From assembly GCF_002939385.1 (NCBI RefSeq), contig NZ_MULI01000032.1, positions 1 to 64,000 of the forward strand: 64,000 nt of DNA, given 5' to 3'. The notes beneath the pieces were generated by a model, which saw only the letters and a program-made list of their open reading frames with translations, was not told where the DNA came from and searched no databases. The translations under genes and the position numbers were made by a program. This document shows positions 26,133-34,911 of this stretch, in pieces (position 1 is the first letter of the stretch; every line of letters starts with the position of its first letter). This DNA is from Streptomyces sp. MH60 (lineage in GTDB: Bacteria; Actinomycetota; Actinomycetes; Streptomycetales; Streptomycetaceae).

Positions 26133-26227
26133 TAACCGTGTCCATGCGGTGGACGTTGTTTGTCGTTGGTGACTTCTGCCGACCGCACCACCGTCCGGTC
26201 AGCCGCCAGAAGCCTAACCCTGATGGC

Positions 26228-26872
26228 TCAACCTCGGGGCCAGACCGCCAGGGCAATTTCCGCGAGTGCCTCCAGCTCCGCCCGGCTCGCGCCGTCGCGC
26301 GCCTGCTGGGACATGCCCTGGATCATCGCGCCGGTGTACCGGGCGAGGGCTGCGGCGTCGGTGTCCGGCGGCAGTACGCCCTCGACCACGTCGGCGTCGA
26401 TCCGGCGCTCGATGGCGGCGATGTTGGCGTTGCGCCGCCGCCGCAGGGACTCCTCGACCTCGGCGGTCGAGCAGTTGGCGGCCGCGTGGATGACGAGGCA
26501 GCCGTGCGGCCGGCCGGGGGCCGTGTACTCGGCGGCGGCCTCGCGCAGCATCCTCTCTATACCCGCGCGCGCGGTCGGCTCCTCGGCGAGGGCGCGGTCG
26601 CCGAAGGAGCCGTACCGCACGCCGTACTCCTGGACGACCTCCTCGAAGAGCGAGCGCTTGTCGCCGAAGGCGGCGTAGAGGCTCGGGGCGCCGATGTCCA
26701 TGACCCGTGTCAGGTCGGAGACGGACGTGGCCTCGTAGCCGTGCTCCCAGAACGCCAGCAGCGCGGCCTCCAGCGCCGTCGCCCGGTCGAAGGAGCGCGG
26801 ACGGCCGCGGGTCCTGGCCGCACCGCTCCGAGCAGGTGCCCCGGACCGTTCGCTCTTCTCACCGCTCACCAT
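26228..26872 (-). CDS. TetR-family transcriptional regulator
   Basis: 214 residues. The N-terminal HTH is RATALEAALLAFWEHGYEATSVSDLTRVMDIGAPSLYAAFGDK; the ligand domain carries REAAAEYTAPGRPHGCLVIHAAAN and LARYTGAMIQGMSQQARDGAS, the pattern of the YxaF/AcrR-like group that often controls oxidoreductases. The start is at 26872 or 26881. It is divergent from the SDR gene, and TAGCGACCACTAG repeats sit in both promoter areas, so it very probably represses both genes. Confidence 0.9.
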   Translation of the reverse strand: MVSGEKSERSGAPARSGAARTRGRPRSFDRATALEAALLAFWEHGYEATSVSDLTRVMDIGAPSLYAAFGDKRSLFEEVVQEYGVRYGSFGDRALAEEPTARAGIERMLREAAAEYTAPGRPHGCLVIHAAANCSTAEVEESLRRRRNANIAAIERRIDADVVEGVLPPDTDAAALARYTGAMIQGMSQQARDGASRAELEALAEIALAVWPRG

Positions 26873-26885
26873 GGAGTGCATTTTA

Positions 26886-26898
26886 TAGCGACCACTAG
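26886..26898. promoter_or_regulatory. TetR operator copy 1 (TAGCGACCACTAG)
   Basis: Imperfectly palindromic 13-mer next to the tetR start, identical to the copy at 26934. Centres are 48 bp apart. Confidence 0.75.
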
Positions 26899-26933
26899 AA
26901 AAAGTCCGCCCGGCTCCTGTACGGTCATTTCTG

Positions 26934-26946
26934 TAGCGACCACTAG
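26934..26946. promoter_or_regulatory. TetR operator copy 2 (TAGCGACCACTAG)
   Basis: Exact repeat of copy 1 in the same orientation, 23 bp before the SDR start codon and touching its probable -10 region (TAAATA). Confidence 0.75.
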
Positions 26947-26968
26947 TAAATACGAAGGGGGCGCCGGC

Positions 26969-27721
26969 ATGGGCGTGCTGACGGGCAGGACGGCACTCGT
27001 CACAGGGGCGAGCAGGGGCATCGGGCGGGGCATCGCGGAGCGGCTGGGCCGCGACGGCGCGCGGGTCGGGGTGCACTACGGGCGGAGCGAGACGGCGGCG
27101 AGGGAGACGGTCGCCGCGATCGAGGCCGCGGGCGGCTCGGCGTTCACGGTCAGGGCCGACCTGGCCGCTCCGGGTGCCGCCGAGGCACTGTGGGAGCAGT
27201 TCGACAGACACGCCGACGGCTTGGACGTCCTGGTGAACAACGCGGGGATCGGCAACACGCGCCCCATCGGGGAGATAGGGGAGGCGGAGTACGACGCGGT
27301 CTTCACGGTCAACGTGAAGGCGCCGTTCTTCATCCTCAAGCACGGCATGCACCGGCTGCGCGACGGCGGCCGGGTCGTCAACATCTCGTCGGGCCTGGCA
27401 CGTACGGCCGTGATGCCCGACAACATGGCGTACGCGATGACCAAGGGCGCGCTGGACGTGTTCTCCCGCGACCTCTCCAAGGTGCTGGGCGCCCGCGGCA
27501 TCACGGTGAACTCGGTGGCGCCCGGCATCATCGACACGGACAACACGGCCGAACTCCTGCACGGGAGCGCGGACGGCTGGGGGCGGGCCGCCGCGCTCTC
27601 CGCACTGGGCGGGGTGGGGTCGACCGCCGAGGTGGCCGACGTCGTCGCGTTCCTCGCCTCGCACGGGGGCCGGTGGGTCACGGGAAGCTGGGTGGACGCC
27701 ACGGGAGGTTCACTGACCTGA
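26969..27721 (+). CDS. Short-chain dehydrogenase/reductase (SDR)
   Basis: 250 residues of the classical SDR type: ALVTGASRGIGRGIAERLG for NADP(H) binding, DVLVNNAGIGN, catalytic Ser in VVNISSGLA and the YAMTK active site, then TVNSVAPGIIDTD and GRWVTGSWVDATGG. A ketone/alcohol oxidoreductase of unknown substrate. GAAGGGGG precedes the ATG. Induction on release of the divergent TetR is expected, a common arrangement for responses to reactive carbonyls or xenobiotics. Confidence 0.92.
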   Translation: MGVLTGRTALVTGASRGIGRGIAERLGRDGARVGVHYGRSETAARETVAAIEAAGGSAFTVRADLAAPGAAEALWEQFDRHADGLDVLVNNAGIGNTRPIGEIGEAEYDAVFTVNVKAPFFILKHGMHRLRDGGRVVNISSGLARTAVMPDNMAYAMTKGALDVFSRDLSKVLGARGITVNSVAPGIIDTDNTAELLHGSADGWGRAAALSALGGVGSTAEVADVVAFLASHGGRWVTGSWVDATGGSLT

Positions 27722-27801
27722 CACCACCGCCGGCACACCCGGCCCGCACACCGCCACTCGCCTGACCGTTTCAGCGAGACCGCGGGGGCCTGCTCTGTTA
27801 G

Positions 27802-27817
27802 ATTGGTCTAAACCACA
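27802..27817. promoter_or_regulatory. DasR site (dre) of nagB
   Basis: ATTGGTCTAAACCACA closely matches the dre consensus (A-C-TGGTCTAGACCA-G-T type). It overlaps a TTAGAT -10-like hexamer, 52 bp before the nagB GTG. Confidence 0.85.
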
Positions 27818-27868
27818 TAGCCAGTCCCGGGCCCCGGGTGAGTCCTCTCTTCGAAACGGCAGGCCAGC

Positions 27869-28654
27869 GTGGAAGTTGTCATCGTTCCCGATGCCAAGGC
27901 GGGCGGCGAACTCATAGCCGAAGCCATGGCACAGCTGCTCCGGCGCAAGCCCGACGCCCTGCTCGGGGTGGCCACCGGCTCGACGCCGCTGCCCGTGTAC
28001 GAGGCACTGGCGGCCAAGGTGCGCTCGGGTGCCGTGGACACCGCGCGGGCGCGGATCGCCCAGCTCGACGAGTACGTGGGGCTGCCCGCGGAGCACCCGG
28101 AGTCGTACCGCTCGGTGCTGCGGCGCGAGGTGCTCGAACCGCTGGGCATCGGCATGGACGCGTTCATGGGCCCCGACGGGACGGCCGCGGACGTGCAGGC
28201 GGCGTGCGAGGCCTACGACCGGGCGCTCGGCGGCGCCGGCGGGGTCGACCTCCAGCTGCTGGGCATCGGCACCGACGGGCACATCGGTTTCAACGAGCCG
28301 TGCTCCTCGCTCGCCTCGCGGACGCGGATCAAGACCCTGACCGAGCAGACCCGGGTCGACAACGCGCGCTTCTTCGACGGCGACATCGAGCAGGTGCCGC
28401 ACCACGTGATCACCCAGGGCATCGGCACCATCCTGGAGGCCCGGCACGTGGTGCTGCTCGCCACCGGCGAGGGCAAGGCCGACGCGGTCGCCGCGAGCGT
28501 CGAGGGCCCGGTCGCGGCCGTGTGCCCGGCCTCCGCGCTGCAGTTGCACCCGCACGCCACGGTCGTCGTCGACGAGGCCGCCGCGTCCAAGCTGAAGCTC
28601 GCCGACTACTTCCGGCACACCTACGCCCACAAGCCGGACTGGCAGGGCATCTGA
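27869..28654 (+). CDS. nagB: Glucosamine-6-phosphate deaminase
   Basis: 261 residues. LGVATGSTPLPVYEAL binds the phosphate; IAQLDEYVGLPAEHPESYRS carries the catalytic Asp; LLGIGTDGHIGFNEP is the family signature, followed by ARHVVLLATGEGKADAV. It converts GlcN-6-P to Fru-6-P and ammonia, the final step of GlcNAc use. GlcN-6-P is also the ligand that releases DasR. The GTG start has a modest purine-rich site. The dre upstream puts it in the DasR regulon. Confidence 0.95.
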   Translation: MEVVIVPDAKAGGELIAEAMAQLLRRKPDALLGVATGSTPLPVYEALAAKVRSGAVDTARARIAQLDEYVGLPAEHPESYRSVLRREVLEPLGIGMDAFMGPDGTAADVQAACEAYDRALGGAGGVDLQLLGIGTDGHIGFNEPCSSLASRTRIKTLTEQTRVDNARFFDGDIEQVPHHVITQGIGTILEARHVVLLATGEGKADAVAASVEGPVAAVCPASALQLHPHATVVVDEAAASKLKLADYFRHTYAHKPDWQGI

Positions 28655-28713
28655 CGCTCCCCCGGCTCTGCCCCGTCCCACGCGCGAAGCCTCGCGGGAC
28701 GGTCACTCACGTG

Positions 28714-28750
28714 CGAAGGCGCCGGTTCCCCAGGGGACCCGGCGCCTTCG
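28714..28750. terminator. Terminator hairpin A (nagB side)
   Basis: 12-bp arms CGAAGGCGCCGG / CCGGCGCCTTCG. Confidence 0.8.
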
Positions 28751-28811
28751 TGTGTCAGGACCGCGCCCGCCACGCCCATGCCCGTGCCGCGCCACCGCAC
28801 CGCCCCGCACG

Positions 28812-28850
28812 CCGAAGGCGCCGGCCCCGTGACGGGACCGGCGCCTTCGG
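28812..28850. terminator. Terminator hairpin B (hexosaminidase side)
   Basis: 13-bp arms CCGAAGGCGCCGG / CCGGCGCCTTCGG; the stem is nearly the same as hairpin A, 98 bp away. Confidence 0.8.
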
Positions 28851-28868
28851 TGTGACGGCGGGGATCGG

Positions 28869-30359
28869 TCAGACGCCCGCGAGGGCCTCCGCCGCCGCTC
28901 GGCCGCAGACGCGGGCCGCGCCGTGGGTGGCGAGGTGGACGGCGCCGCGGGGCTCCGCACGCGGGACGCCCATCTCGACGACGACCGTGTCGGGGCGGGC
29001 CGCCAGCAGGACGTCGAGGGCCGCCGCCATCCAGGGGTGGCGGTGCTCGTCGCGGACGACGGCGACGATGCGCCGGGAGCCCGCCGCGGCCAGCGCCTCG
29101 CGGCCCGCTTCGGCCCCATTGAAGCTGCCGGTCTCCGTGCCCGGGAGCAGACGGCCCAGCTCGGCCGCCACGCCCCACGGGGTCTCGTCGCCGACCGCGA
29201 TGTTCGCCACCGGGGTGAGCGCGGCGACGTACGGCGCCTCGGTGAGCGGCGCGGGCTCCCCCGCGACGGTGACGCGCAGCGCGCGGCGGGCCGCGCGCAG
29301 GCCCACGTCGCCGTCGGCGGCGTCCGAAGCCCCGTCGGCGGGACGGTTCGCCGCGGCCCAGCGGGACAGGGACCGGACGCGTTCCGCCGCGTCGGCCAGC
29401 CGCTCCTCGGGCAGTTCACCCGCGCGGACGGCCTCGGTCAGCGCGTCGCTCAGCCGCCGTACGGTGCCCTCGTCGTGCAGGCCGCCGCCCACGCAGATCG
29501 CGTCGGCACCGGCGGCGACGGCCAGGACGGTGCCGCGCTCGATGCCGTACGTGCCCGCGATGGCCTTCATCTCGATGCCGTCGGTGACGACCAGCCCGTC
29601 GTAGCCCAGTTCGCCCCGGAGCAGGTCGGTCAGGATGCGGCGGGACAACGTTGCCGGACGGTCCGGGTCCAGGGCCGGGACCAGGATGTGGGCGCTCATC
29701 ACCGCGCGGCTGCCGGCCGCGACGGCCGCGCGGAACGGGACGAGGTCGCGCTCGGCGAGCACGTCGGCGTCCACGTCGATGCGCGGCATGGCGTGGTGGG
29801 AGTCGATGCCCGTGTCGCCGTGGCCCGGGAAGTGCTTGGCGCAGGTGGCCACGCCCGCCGACTGCATCCCGGTGATGTAGGCCGCGGTGTGCCGGGCGAC
29901 CAGGTCGGTGTCGGCGCCGAAGGCGCGCACGCCGATCACCGGGTTGTCCGGGTTGGAGTTCACGTCGGCGGACGGCGCCCAGTTGAAGTTGACGCCGGAG
30001 GCGGCGAGCCGGCGGCCCAGTTCCGCGGCCACCGCCCGGGTGAGCCCGACGTCGTCCACCGCGCCGAGGGCGTGGTTGCCGGGGAAGGAGGAGCCGGTGC
30101 GCACCTCCAGCCGGGTGACGTCACCGCCCTCCTCGTCGATCGCGACCAGCAGGTCCTCGCGCTCGGCGCGCAGCTGCGCGGTCAGGGCCGCCACCTGCTC
30201 GGGCGAGGTGACGTTGCGCCCGAACAGGGCGACGGAGGCCAGCCCTTCGCCGATGCGGCGCAGCAGCCAGTCGGGGGCGGTGGTGCCGGCGAAGCCGGGC
30301 TGGAGGACGGTGAGCGCGTCGCGCGTGAGGGTGTCGGTGGCCCTCGCGAGGGTCGTCAT
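28869..30359 (-). CDS. dasD: Glycoside hydrolase family 3 N-acetyl-beta-glucosaminidase (NagZ-like)
   Basis: 496 residues, no signal peptide. CAKHFPGHGDTGIDSHHAMP is the NagZ loop with the His/Asp general acid-base pair; VVTDGIEMKAI carries the nucleophile Asp; VALFGRNVTSPEQVAAL and LLVAIDEEGGDVTRLE are also typical. About 150 C-terminal residues extend beyond a minimal NagZ. It should split chitobiose or other GlcNAc-beta-linked sugars in the cytosol after uptake by DasABC. It follows dasC by 8 bp, and a gene called dasD is described there in S. coelicolor. Confidence 0.88.
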   Translation of the reverse strand: MTTLARATDTLTRDALTVLQPGFAGTTAPDWLLRRIGEGLASVALFGRNVTSPEQVAALTAQLRAEREDLLVAIDEEGGDVTRLEVRTGSSFPGNHALGAVDDVGLTRAVAAELGRRLAASGVNFNWAPSADVNSNPDNPVIGVRAFGADTDLVARHTAAYITGMQSAGVATCAKHFPGHGDTGIDSHHAMPRIDVDADVLAERDLVPFRAAVAAGSRAVMSAHILVPALDPDRPATLSRRILTDLLRGELGYDGLVVTDGIEMKAIAGTYGIERGTVLAVAAGADAICVGGGLHDEGTVRRLSDALTEAVRAGELPEERLADAAERVRSLSRWAAANRPADGASDAADGDVGLRAARRALRVTVAGEPAPLTEAPYVAALTPVANIAVGDETPWGVAAELGRLLPGTETGSFNGAEAGREALAAAGSRRIVAVVRDEHRHPWMAAALDVLLAARPDTVVVEMGVPRAEPRGAVHLATHGAARVCGRAAAEALAGV

Positions 30360-30367
30360 CGGTGGTG

Positions 30368-31198
30368 CTATCCCTTCACGGCGCCGGCGGTCAGGCCGCT
30401 GACGGCCTTGCGCTGGAGGTAGACGAAGAGGATCAGGATCGGGATGGCGAACAGGGAGGAGGCGGCCATGGTCGCACCCCAGTTGTCGCCGAAGACGGTC
30501 TGGAAGCTGGTCAGCCACAGCGGCAGGGTCTGGGACTCCGCCTCCTTGTTGACGACCAGGACGAGGGGGAGCTCGTTCCAGGCGGTGATGAAACCGAACA
30601 TCGAGGTGGACATCAGGCCCGGGGCGAGCAGCGGCAGGATGACGCGGCGGAAGGCCTGGACCCGGGTGCAGCCGTCGACCATCGCGGACTCCTCCAGCTC
30701 CCTCGGCACGGCGGCGACGAAGCCGCGCAGCGTCAGGATGGTGAAGGGCAGGATCATCATCATGTAGAAGAGCGTGAGCGGCACCAGGCTGTTCAGCATC
30801 GAGGCGTCGCGCACGATCATGTAGATCGCGATGACCATGACTTCCCAGGGCGCCATCTGGGCGAGCATGAAGCCGACGATGAAGCCGCGCCGCCCCTTGA
30901 ACCGCATCCGTGCCAGGGCGAAGGACCCGGCCAGGGCGATGATCAGCGAGAAGACGACCGCGCAGACGGTGACGATGAGCGAGTTGCTGACGTACGTCCA
31001 GAAGTGGTCGGCCTCGGTCGCAGTCTTGAAGTGCTCGAAGGTGACGTCGGTCGGGAACCAGACCGGGTCCTCCGAGATGATGTCCGCGGTCGGCTTGAAG
31101 GCCGTGGCGAACATCCAGTAGACGGGGAAGACGAGGCCGATGAACAGGACGACGGCCGTGACGTTGGGCCACACGCGGCCGAAGAGCGAGCGCTTCAC
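30368..31198 (-). CDS. dasC: Chitobiose ABC transporter permease
   Basis: 276 residues with six TM segments and the MalG-type EAA loop, EESAMVDGCTRVQAFRRVILPLLAPG. It pairs with DasB to carry N,N'-diacetylchitobiose. The GTG at 31198 overlaps the dasB stop (GTGA). No ATPase gene is in the cluster; in S. coelicolor the shared ATPase MsiK, encoded elsewhere, energises it. Confidence 0.93.
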   Translation of the reverse strand: MKRSLFGRVWPNVTAVVLFIGLVFPVYWMFATAFKPTADIISEDPVWFPTDVTFEHFKTATEADHFWTYVSNSLIVTVCAVVFSLIIALAGSFALARMRFKGRRGFIVGFMLAQMAPWEVMVIAIYMIVRDASMLNSLVPLTLFYMMMILPFTILTLRGFVAAVPRELEESAMVDGCTRVQAFRRVILPLLAPGLMSTSMFGFITAWNELPLVLVVNKEAESQTLPLWLTSFQTVFGDNWGATMAASSLFAIPILILFVYLQRKAVSGLTAGAVKG

Positions 31199-32181
31199 AG
31201 CTCGTCCTCCTCTTGCTTGAGCACGATCCTGAGGTAGTACGCGGTCAGGCCGAGCAGGATCAGGATGGTCAGCACCGCGATCGCCGCACCCATGCCGTAG
31301 TGCTGGTTGCCGACGCCCTCGATGTAGGCGTAGACGGGCAGGATCTCGGTGAGACGGTCCGGTCCGCCGCCGTTGAACGTGTAGACCTGCACGAACGCCT
31401 TGAAGATCCAGATGACCTCCAGGAACGTCGTCGCGTAGAGGAACGGGCGCAGGAACGGCAGGGTGACCGAGGTGAAGCTGCGCCATGCGCCGGCCCCGTC
31501 GAGGGCGGCCGCCTCGTACAGCTCGTCGGAGATGGTGGTGGTCGCCGCGTACAGGTTGATCGCGACGAACGGGACGGACATCCACACGATCAGCACGGTG
31601 ACGACGAAGAAGGTCGAGAACTGGCTGCCGGTCCAGCTGAAGTCGGCCATGGAGTGCCAGCCGAGCTTGTCGAGCACCCAGTTGACGACGCCGAAGCGCT
31701 GGGCGAAGAGCCACTGGTAGACGGTGGTCGCGGCGACCACCGGCATGGCCCACGCCAGGACCAGGCCGATCATCAGCACGAGCCGCATCGCCCTGCCGAG
31801 GCGGGCGAGCAGCAGGCCGATCAGACCGCCCACCACCATGGTGAGGACGACGTTGACCGCGGTGAAGATGATGGAGCGGAGGGTGACGCGCCAGAAGTCC
31901 TCGCCGGTGAGGACCTCCTTGTAGTTGTCGAAGCCGGTCCACTCGGTGACGTGCTGGATCAGCTGCGCCATGTTGAGGTTCTGGAAGGACAGCAGGCCGT
32001 CCTTCAGCAGCGGCCAGCCGAGCAGCAGCACGGTGGCCGCGGCGGCGGGCAGCAGCAGCAGATACGGGGCCAGCGCGCCGGCCCGCGACGCGGCTCTCGC
32101 TCTCGGCCCGCCGGTTCCCCCACCGTCCGCCTTGCGGACGTCCGACGGGCCTGAGGGCGGCCGTTCGGTCTGCACGGTCAT
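31195..32181 (-). CDS. dasB: Chitobiose ABC transporter permease
   Basis: 328 residues. A long soluble N-terminus (about 35 residues, Gly/Ala-rich) is followed by six TM segments and the MalF-type EAA loop, YEAAALDGAGAWRSFTSVTLPFLRP. It forms the membrane channel with DasC. The ATG at 32181 has only a weak GAGAGAC site; expression probably follows dasA closely, which ends 88 bp upstream. Confidence 0.93.
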   Translation of the reverse strand: MTVQTERPPSGPSDVRKADGGGTGGPRARAASRAGALAPYLLLLPAAAATVLLLGWPLLKDGLLSFQNLNMAQLIQHVTEWTGFDNYKEVLTGEDFWRVTLRSIIFTAVNVVLTMVVGGLIGLLLARLGRAMRLVLMIGLVLAWAMPVVAATTVYQWLFAQRFGVVNWVLDKLGWHSMADFSWTGSQFSTFFVVTVLIVWMSVPFVAINLYAATTTISDELYEAAALDGAGAWRSFTSVTLPFLRPFLYATTFLEVIWIFKAFVQVYTFNGGGPDRLTEILPVYAYIEGVGNQHYGMGAAIAVLTILILLGLTAYYLRIVLKQEEDEL

Positions 32182-32269
32182 GCTCGGGGTCTCTCTCTTC
32201 TCGACCTGTTCACCTCGACGCCGGGGCGGGGGCCGTCGTGTGTCAGCCCCCGCCCCGGCTCACCCGGTG

Positions 32270-33547
32270 CTACTGCTGCTGCGCCAGGCGCTTGTTGAAC
32301 TCGCCCTCGACCTGCTTGGCGGCCTCGGCGGGGGACTTCCCCTTCATGACGGCCGTCAGGTACGTCTTGATCGGGTTCGGGTCGTTCTCGACCGCGGCCC
32401 ACTCCGGGATCAGCGGGGTGGTGTCACCGGTCCCGGCGGCCGGCGCGGCGGCCTCGGCGGCGGCGTTGCCCTTCAGGTTGCTCTGCAGCGCCTCCTTGTT
32501 CGGGATGACGCCGTTGGCCTTGGCCAGCCCGCCCTCGAACTTGTCGGAGAGCGCGAGCTTCAGGAACTCCTTGGCGAGGTCCTGCTTCTTGCTGCCCGCG
32601 GCGACGGCCAGGTTGGAGCCGCCGAGGAAGACGCCCTCGGGCTTGTCCGCAGTGGCGCCCGGGATGGTGAAGTAGCCGAGGTCCTTCTCGATCGCCGGGT
32701 TGGTGGCGATCGCCGTGGCGCCCTCCCAGCCCATGCCGATGAAGGAGCCGGTCTTGCCCTTGGCGAAGATCTCACCCTGCTGCGGGGTGGCCTCGTCCTT
32801 GTCCTTGGGCGCCTTGGACAGGGCCTGGAACTTCTTGTAGGTCTCGGTGGCTGCGGCGACCTTCGGGTCGGAGAGGTTGGAGACGTACTTGTCGCCGTCC
32901 TTCTTGACCAGCTCGCCGCCCTCGCCGATGACCAGGCCCACGAAGTGGTACCAGTTCTGGCCGGGCAGGTAGATCGGCTCGGCGTCGGTCTTCTCGCCGA
33001 TGGTCTTGAGGTCGTTGTAGAAGTCGTCGCGGGTCTTGGGCAGTTCCTTGATGCCCGCGTCCGCCCAGATCTTCTTGTTGTAGACGACGACGCGGTTGAC
33101 CACGAACCACGGGGCCGCGTACTGCTTGCCGTCGAAGACGGCGGACTTGTTGAGGGACTCGGACCAGTCGGTGCCGATCTCGCCCTTGAGGTCGCTCAGG
33201 TCCGCGAGGCCGCCGGTCTTGGCGTAGGCGGGGGTCTGGGTGTTGCCGATCTCGAAGACGTCGGGGGGGTTCTCCTCGGAGAGGGCAGTGGTCAGCTTCT
33301 GCTGGATGCCGTTCCACTTCTGGATCTCGAACTTGACCTTGGCCTTGGTCTTCGCCTCGAACTCCTTGGCGAGGTCCGCCTGCCAGTCGTCCGGGGAGGA
33401 GCCGTCCATCACCCAGACGGTGAGCGTCTCGCCGGCGTAACCGTCGGCCCCGGCCTTCTTGCCGTCGTCGTCGCTGTCGCCCCCGCATGCGGCGATGGAG
33501 ACCATCATGCCCGCGATACCGATCGCGGCTATAAGCTTGCGCTTCAC
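32270..33547 (-). CDS. dasA: Chitobiose-binding lipoprotein
   Basis: 425 residues. Lipoprotein signal MKRKLIAAIGIAGMMVSIAAC with the lipobox Cys at about 21, then a Gly/Asp linker. The mature part is an extracytoplasmic sugar-binding protein (family 1): ETLTVWVMDGSSPDDWQADLA, PPDVFEIGNTQTPAYAKTG, GKTGSFIGMGWEGATAI. It binds chitobiose for DasBC. The GTG at 33547 has GAGGAGGG upstream. Two dre sites and a TTGACA (minus strand, 33683-33688) lie in its promoter region. Confidence 0.95.
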   Translation of the reverse strand: MKRKLIAAIGIAGMMVSIAACGGDSDDDGKKAGADGYAGETLTVWVMDGSSPDDWQADLAKEFEAKTKAKVKFEIQKWNGIQQKLTTALSEENPPDVFEIGNTQTPAYAKTGGLADLSDLKGEIGTDWSESLNKSAVFDGKQYAAPWFVVNRVVVYNKKIWADAGIKELPKTRDDFYNDLKTIGEKTDAEPIYLPGQNWYHFVGLVIGEGGELVKKDGDKYVSNLSDPKVAAATETYKKFQALSKAPKDKDEATPQQGEIFAKGKTGSFIGMGWEGATAIATNPAIEKDLGYFTIPGATADKPEGVFLGGSNLAVAAGSKKQDLAKEFLKLALSDKFEGGLAKANGVIPNKEALQSNLKGNAAAEAAAPAAGTGDTTPLIPEWAAVENDPNPIKTYLTAVMKGKSPAEAAKQVEGEFNKRLAQQQ

Positions 33548-33638
33548 GCCAACCCTCCTCAGGGATGCCACACAACCCCCCTGCCTCCCCGCGGTTGCTC
33601 GTCGACGCGGACCGCCCATGGGGCCGGGACCTGGACCA

Positions 33639-33653
33639 ATGGTGTAGACCAGT
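33639..33653. promoter_or_regulatory. dre site 1 of dasA
   Basis: ATGGTGTAGACCAGT, matching the right half of the dre consensus perfectly (TAGACCAGT). Confidence 0.8.
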
Positions 33654-33662
33654 ACGGGGAGC

Positions 33663-33676
33663 TTGGCCCAGACCAA
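33663..33676. promoter_or_regulatory. dre site 2 of dasA
   Basis: TTGGCCCAGACCAA, a palindrome with mismatched centre, 24 bp from site 1 and 7 bp inside the TTGACA -35 read on the minus strand. Confidence 0.7.
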
Positions 33677-33854
33677 TAGGACTGTCAAGGGTGTTCAAAC
33701 TCAGTCCCGGCGTCCGTGATGGGACCGAGATATGCAGGGACCTTTCATTGCGCAAGCGACAGATCGGGCGGACCGGGACCTGGTGTACCACCCCCCACCG
33801 AATGAGGTGCGGGGACGACTGCGAACGCGCGTACCAGCGACGTCCGACTCGCCT

Positions 33855-33868
33855 GTGGACTAGACCAA
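33855..33868. promoter_or_regulatory. dre site upstream of dasR
   Basis: GTGGACTAGACCAA overlaps the -35 position of a promoter with TATACA at 33884-33889, which fits DasR autoregulation. Confidence 0.75.
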
Positions 33869-34001
33869 GGGTGTTCCCGCGGGTATACAGAAGGGATCAC
33901 GGAGCGTGCGGGGCCATCCCGGCACGAAGCCGTGCCACGATGTGAGCCGTGGCCGACAGGGATAGCGGTCGCTTCGGCACCCGGAGCCGGGAAGGCAGAG
34001 C

Positions 34002-34766
34002 ATGAGCACCGACGTCAGCAGTGCGGAGAACGAGGGTGGGGCGACCGTCCGTACCGCGCGCGTGCCCAAGTACTACCGTCTGAAGAAGCATCTGCTCGAC
34101 ATGACCCGGACCCAGACACCGGGCACACCGGTCCCGCCGGAGCGCACCCTCGCCGCCGAGTTCGACACCTCGCGCACGACCGTCCGCCAGGCCCTGCAGG
34201 AGCTGGTGGTCGAGGGCCGCCTGGAGCGCATCCAGGGCAAGGGCACCTTCGTGGCCAAGCCCAAGGTGTCGCAGGCGCTGCAACTCACCTCGTACACCGA
34301 GGACATGCGGGCCCAGGGGCTCGAACCCACCTCGCAGCTGCTGGACATCGGCTACATCACCGCCGACGACCGGCTCGCCGGACTGCTGGACATCACGGCC
34401 GGCGGCCGGGTGCTGCGCATCGAGCGGCTGCGCATGGCCAACGGCGAGCCGATGGCGATCGAGACCACCCACCTCAGCGCCAAGCGCTTCCCCGCCCTGC
34501 GCCGCTCCCTGGTGAAGTACACGTCCCTCTACACCGCGCTCGCCGAGGTGTACGACGTCCATCTCGCCGAGGCCGAGGAGACCATCGAGACCTCCCTGGC
34601 CACCCCGCGCGAGGCCGGCCTGCTCGGCACCGACGTGGGTCTGCCCATGCTGATGCTCTCCCGGCACTCGCTGGACCGCACCGGTCAGCCGGTGGAGTGG
34701 GTGCGTTCGGTGTACCGGGGCGACCGCTACAAGTTCGTGGCCCGCCTCAAGCGGCCCCAGGACTAG
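34002..34766 (+). CDS. dasR: GntR/HutC-family regulator of GlcNAc metabolism and development
   Basis: 254 residues. Winged HTH: LLDMTRTQTPGTPVPPERTLAAEFDTSRTTVRQALQELVVEGRLERIQGKGTFVA (about 30-85). The C-terminal UTRA domain is the GlcN-6-P sensor (SLYTALAEVYDVHLAEAEETIE). DasR represses GlcNAc uptake and chitinase genes, and in S. coelicolor also antibiotic activators. GGGAAGG precedes the ATG. Divergent from dasA. Confidence 0.97.
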   Translation: MSTDVSSAENEGGATVRTARVPKYYRLKKHLLDMTRTQTPGTPVPPERTLAAEFDTSRTTVRQALQELVVEGRLERIQGKGTFVAKPKVSQALQLTSYTEDMRAQGLEPTSQLLDIGYITADDRLAGLLDITAGGRVLRIERLRMANGEPMAIETTHLSAKRFPALRRSLVKYTSLYTALAEVYDVHLAEAEETIETSLATPREAGLLGTDVGLPMLMLSRHSLDRTGQPVEWVRSVYRGDRYKFVARLKRPQD

Positions 34767-34911
34767 GACATACCCGGTATACCTCCTCGCGCGCGGGCGC
34801 GAAGTTGCGGTTGAGGACCGATATACGGACGAGGTCTTCCGCTGTCTTGACACCGTCACCTACATTTCGTGCGCACTGCACGAGGTGATCAGCGAGGGGA
34901 CGGAGCCACGC

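Larger units (their letters stand above)
25799..26227. other. Intergenic region with an orphan dre-like site
   Basis: No gene is supported here. It contains a hairpin at 26041-26065 and a DasR-type site at 26119-26132, about 320 bp upstream of the sensor kinase start and behind the tetR stop. Confidence 0.55.
33548..34001. other. dasA-dasR divergent control region
   Basis: Contains three dre-like sites, two on the dasA side and one on the dasR side, and promoter elements for both directions. No coding sequence is supported. Confidence 0.75.
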
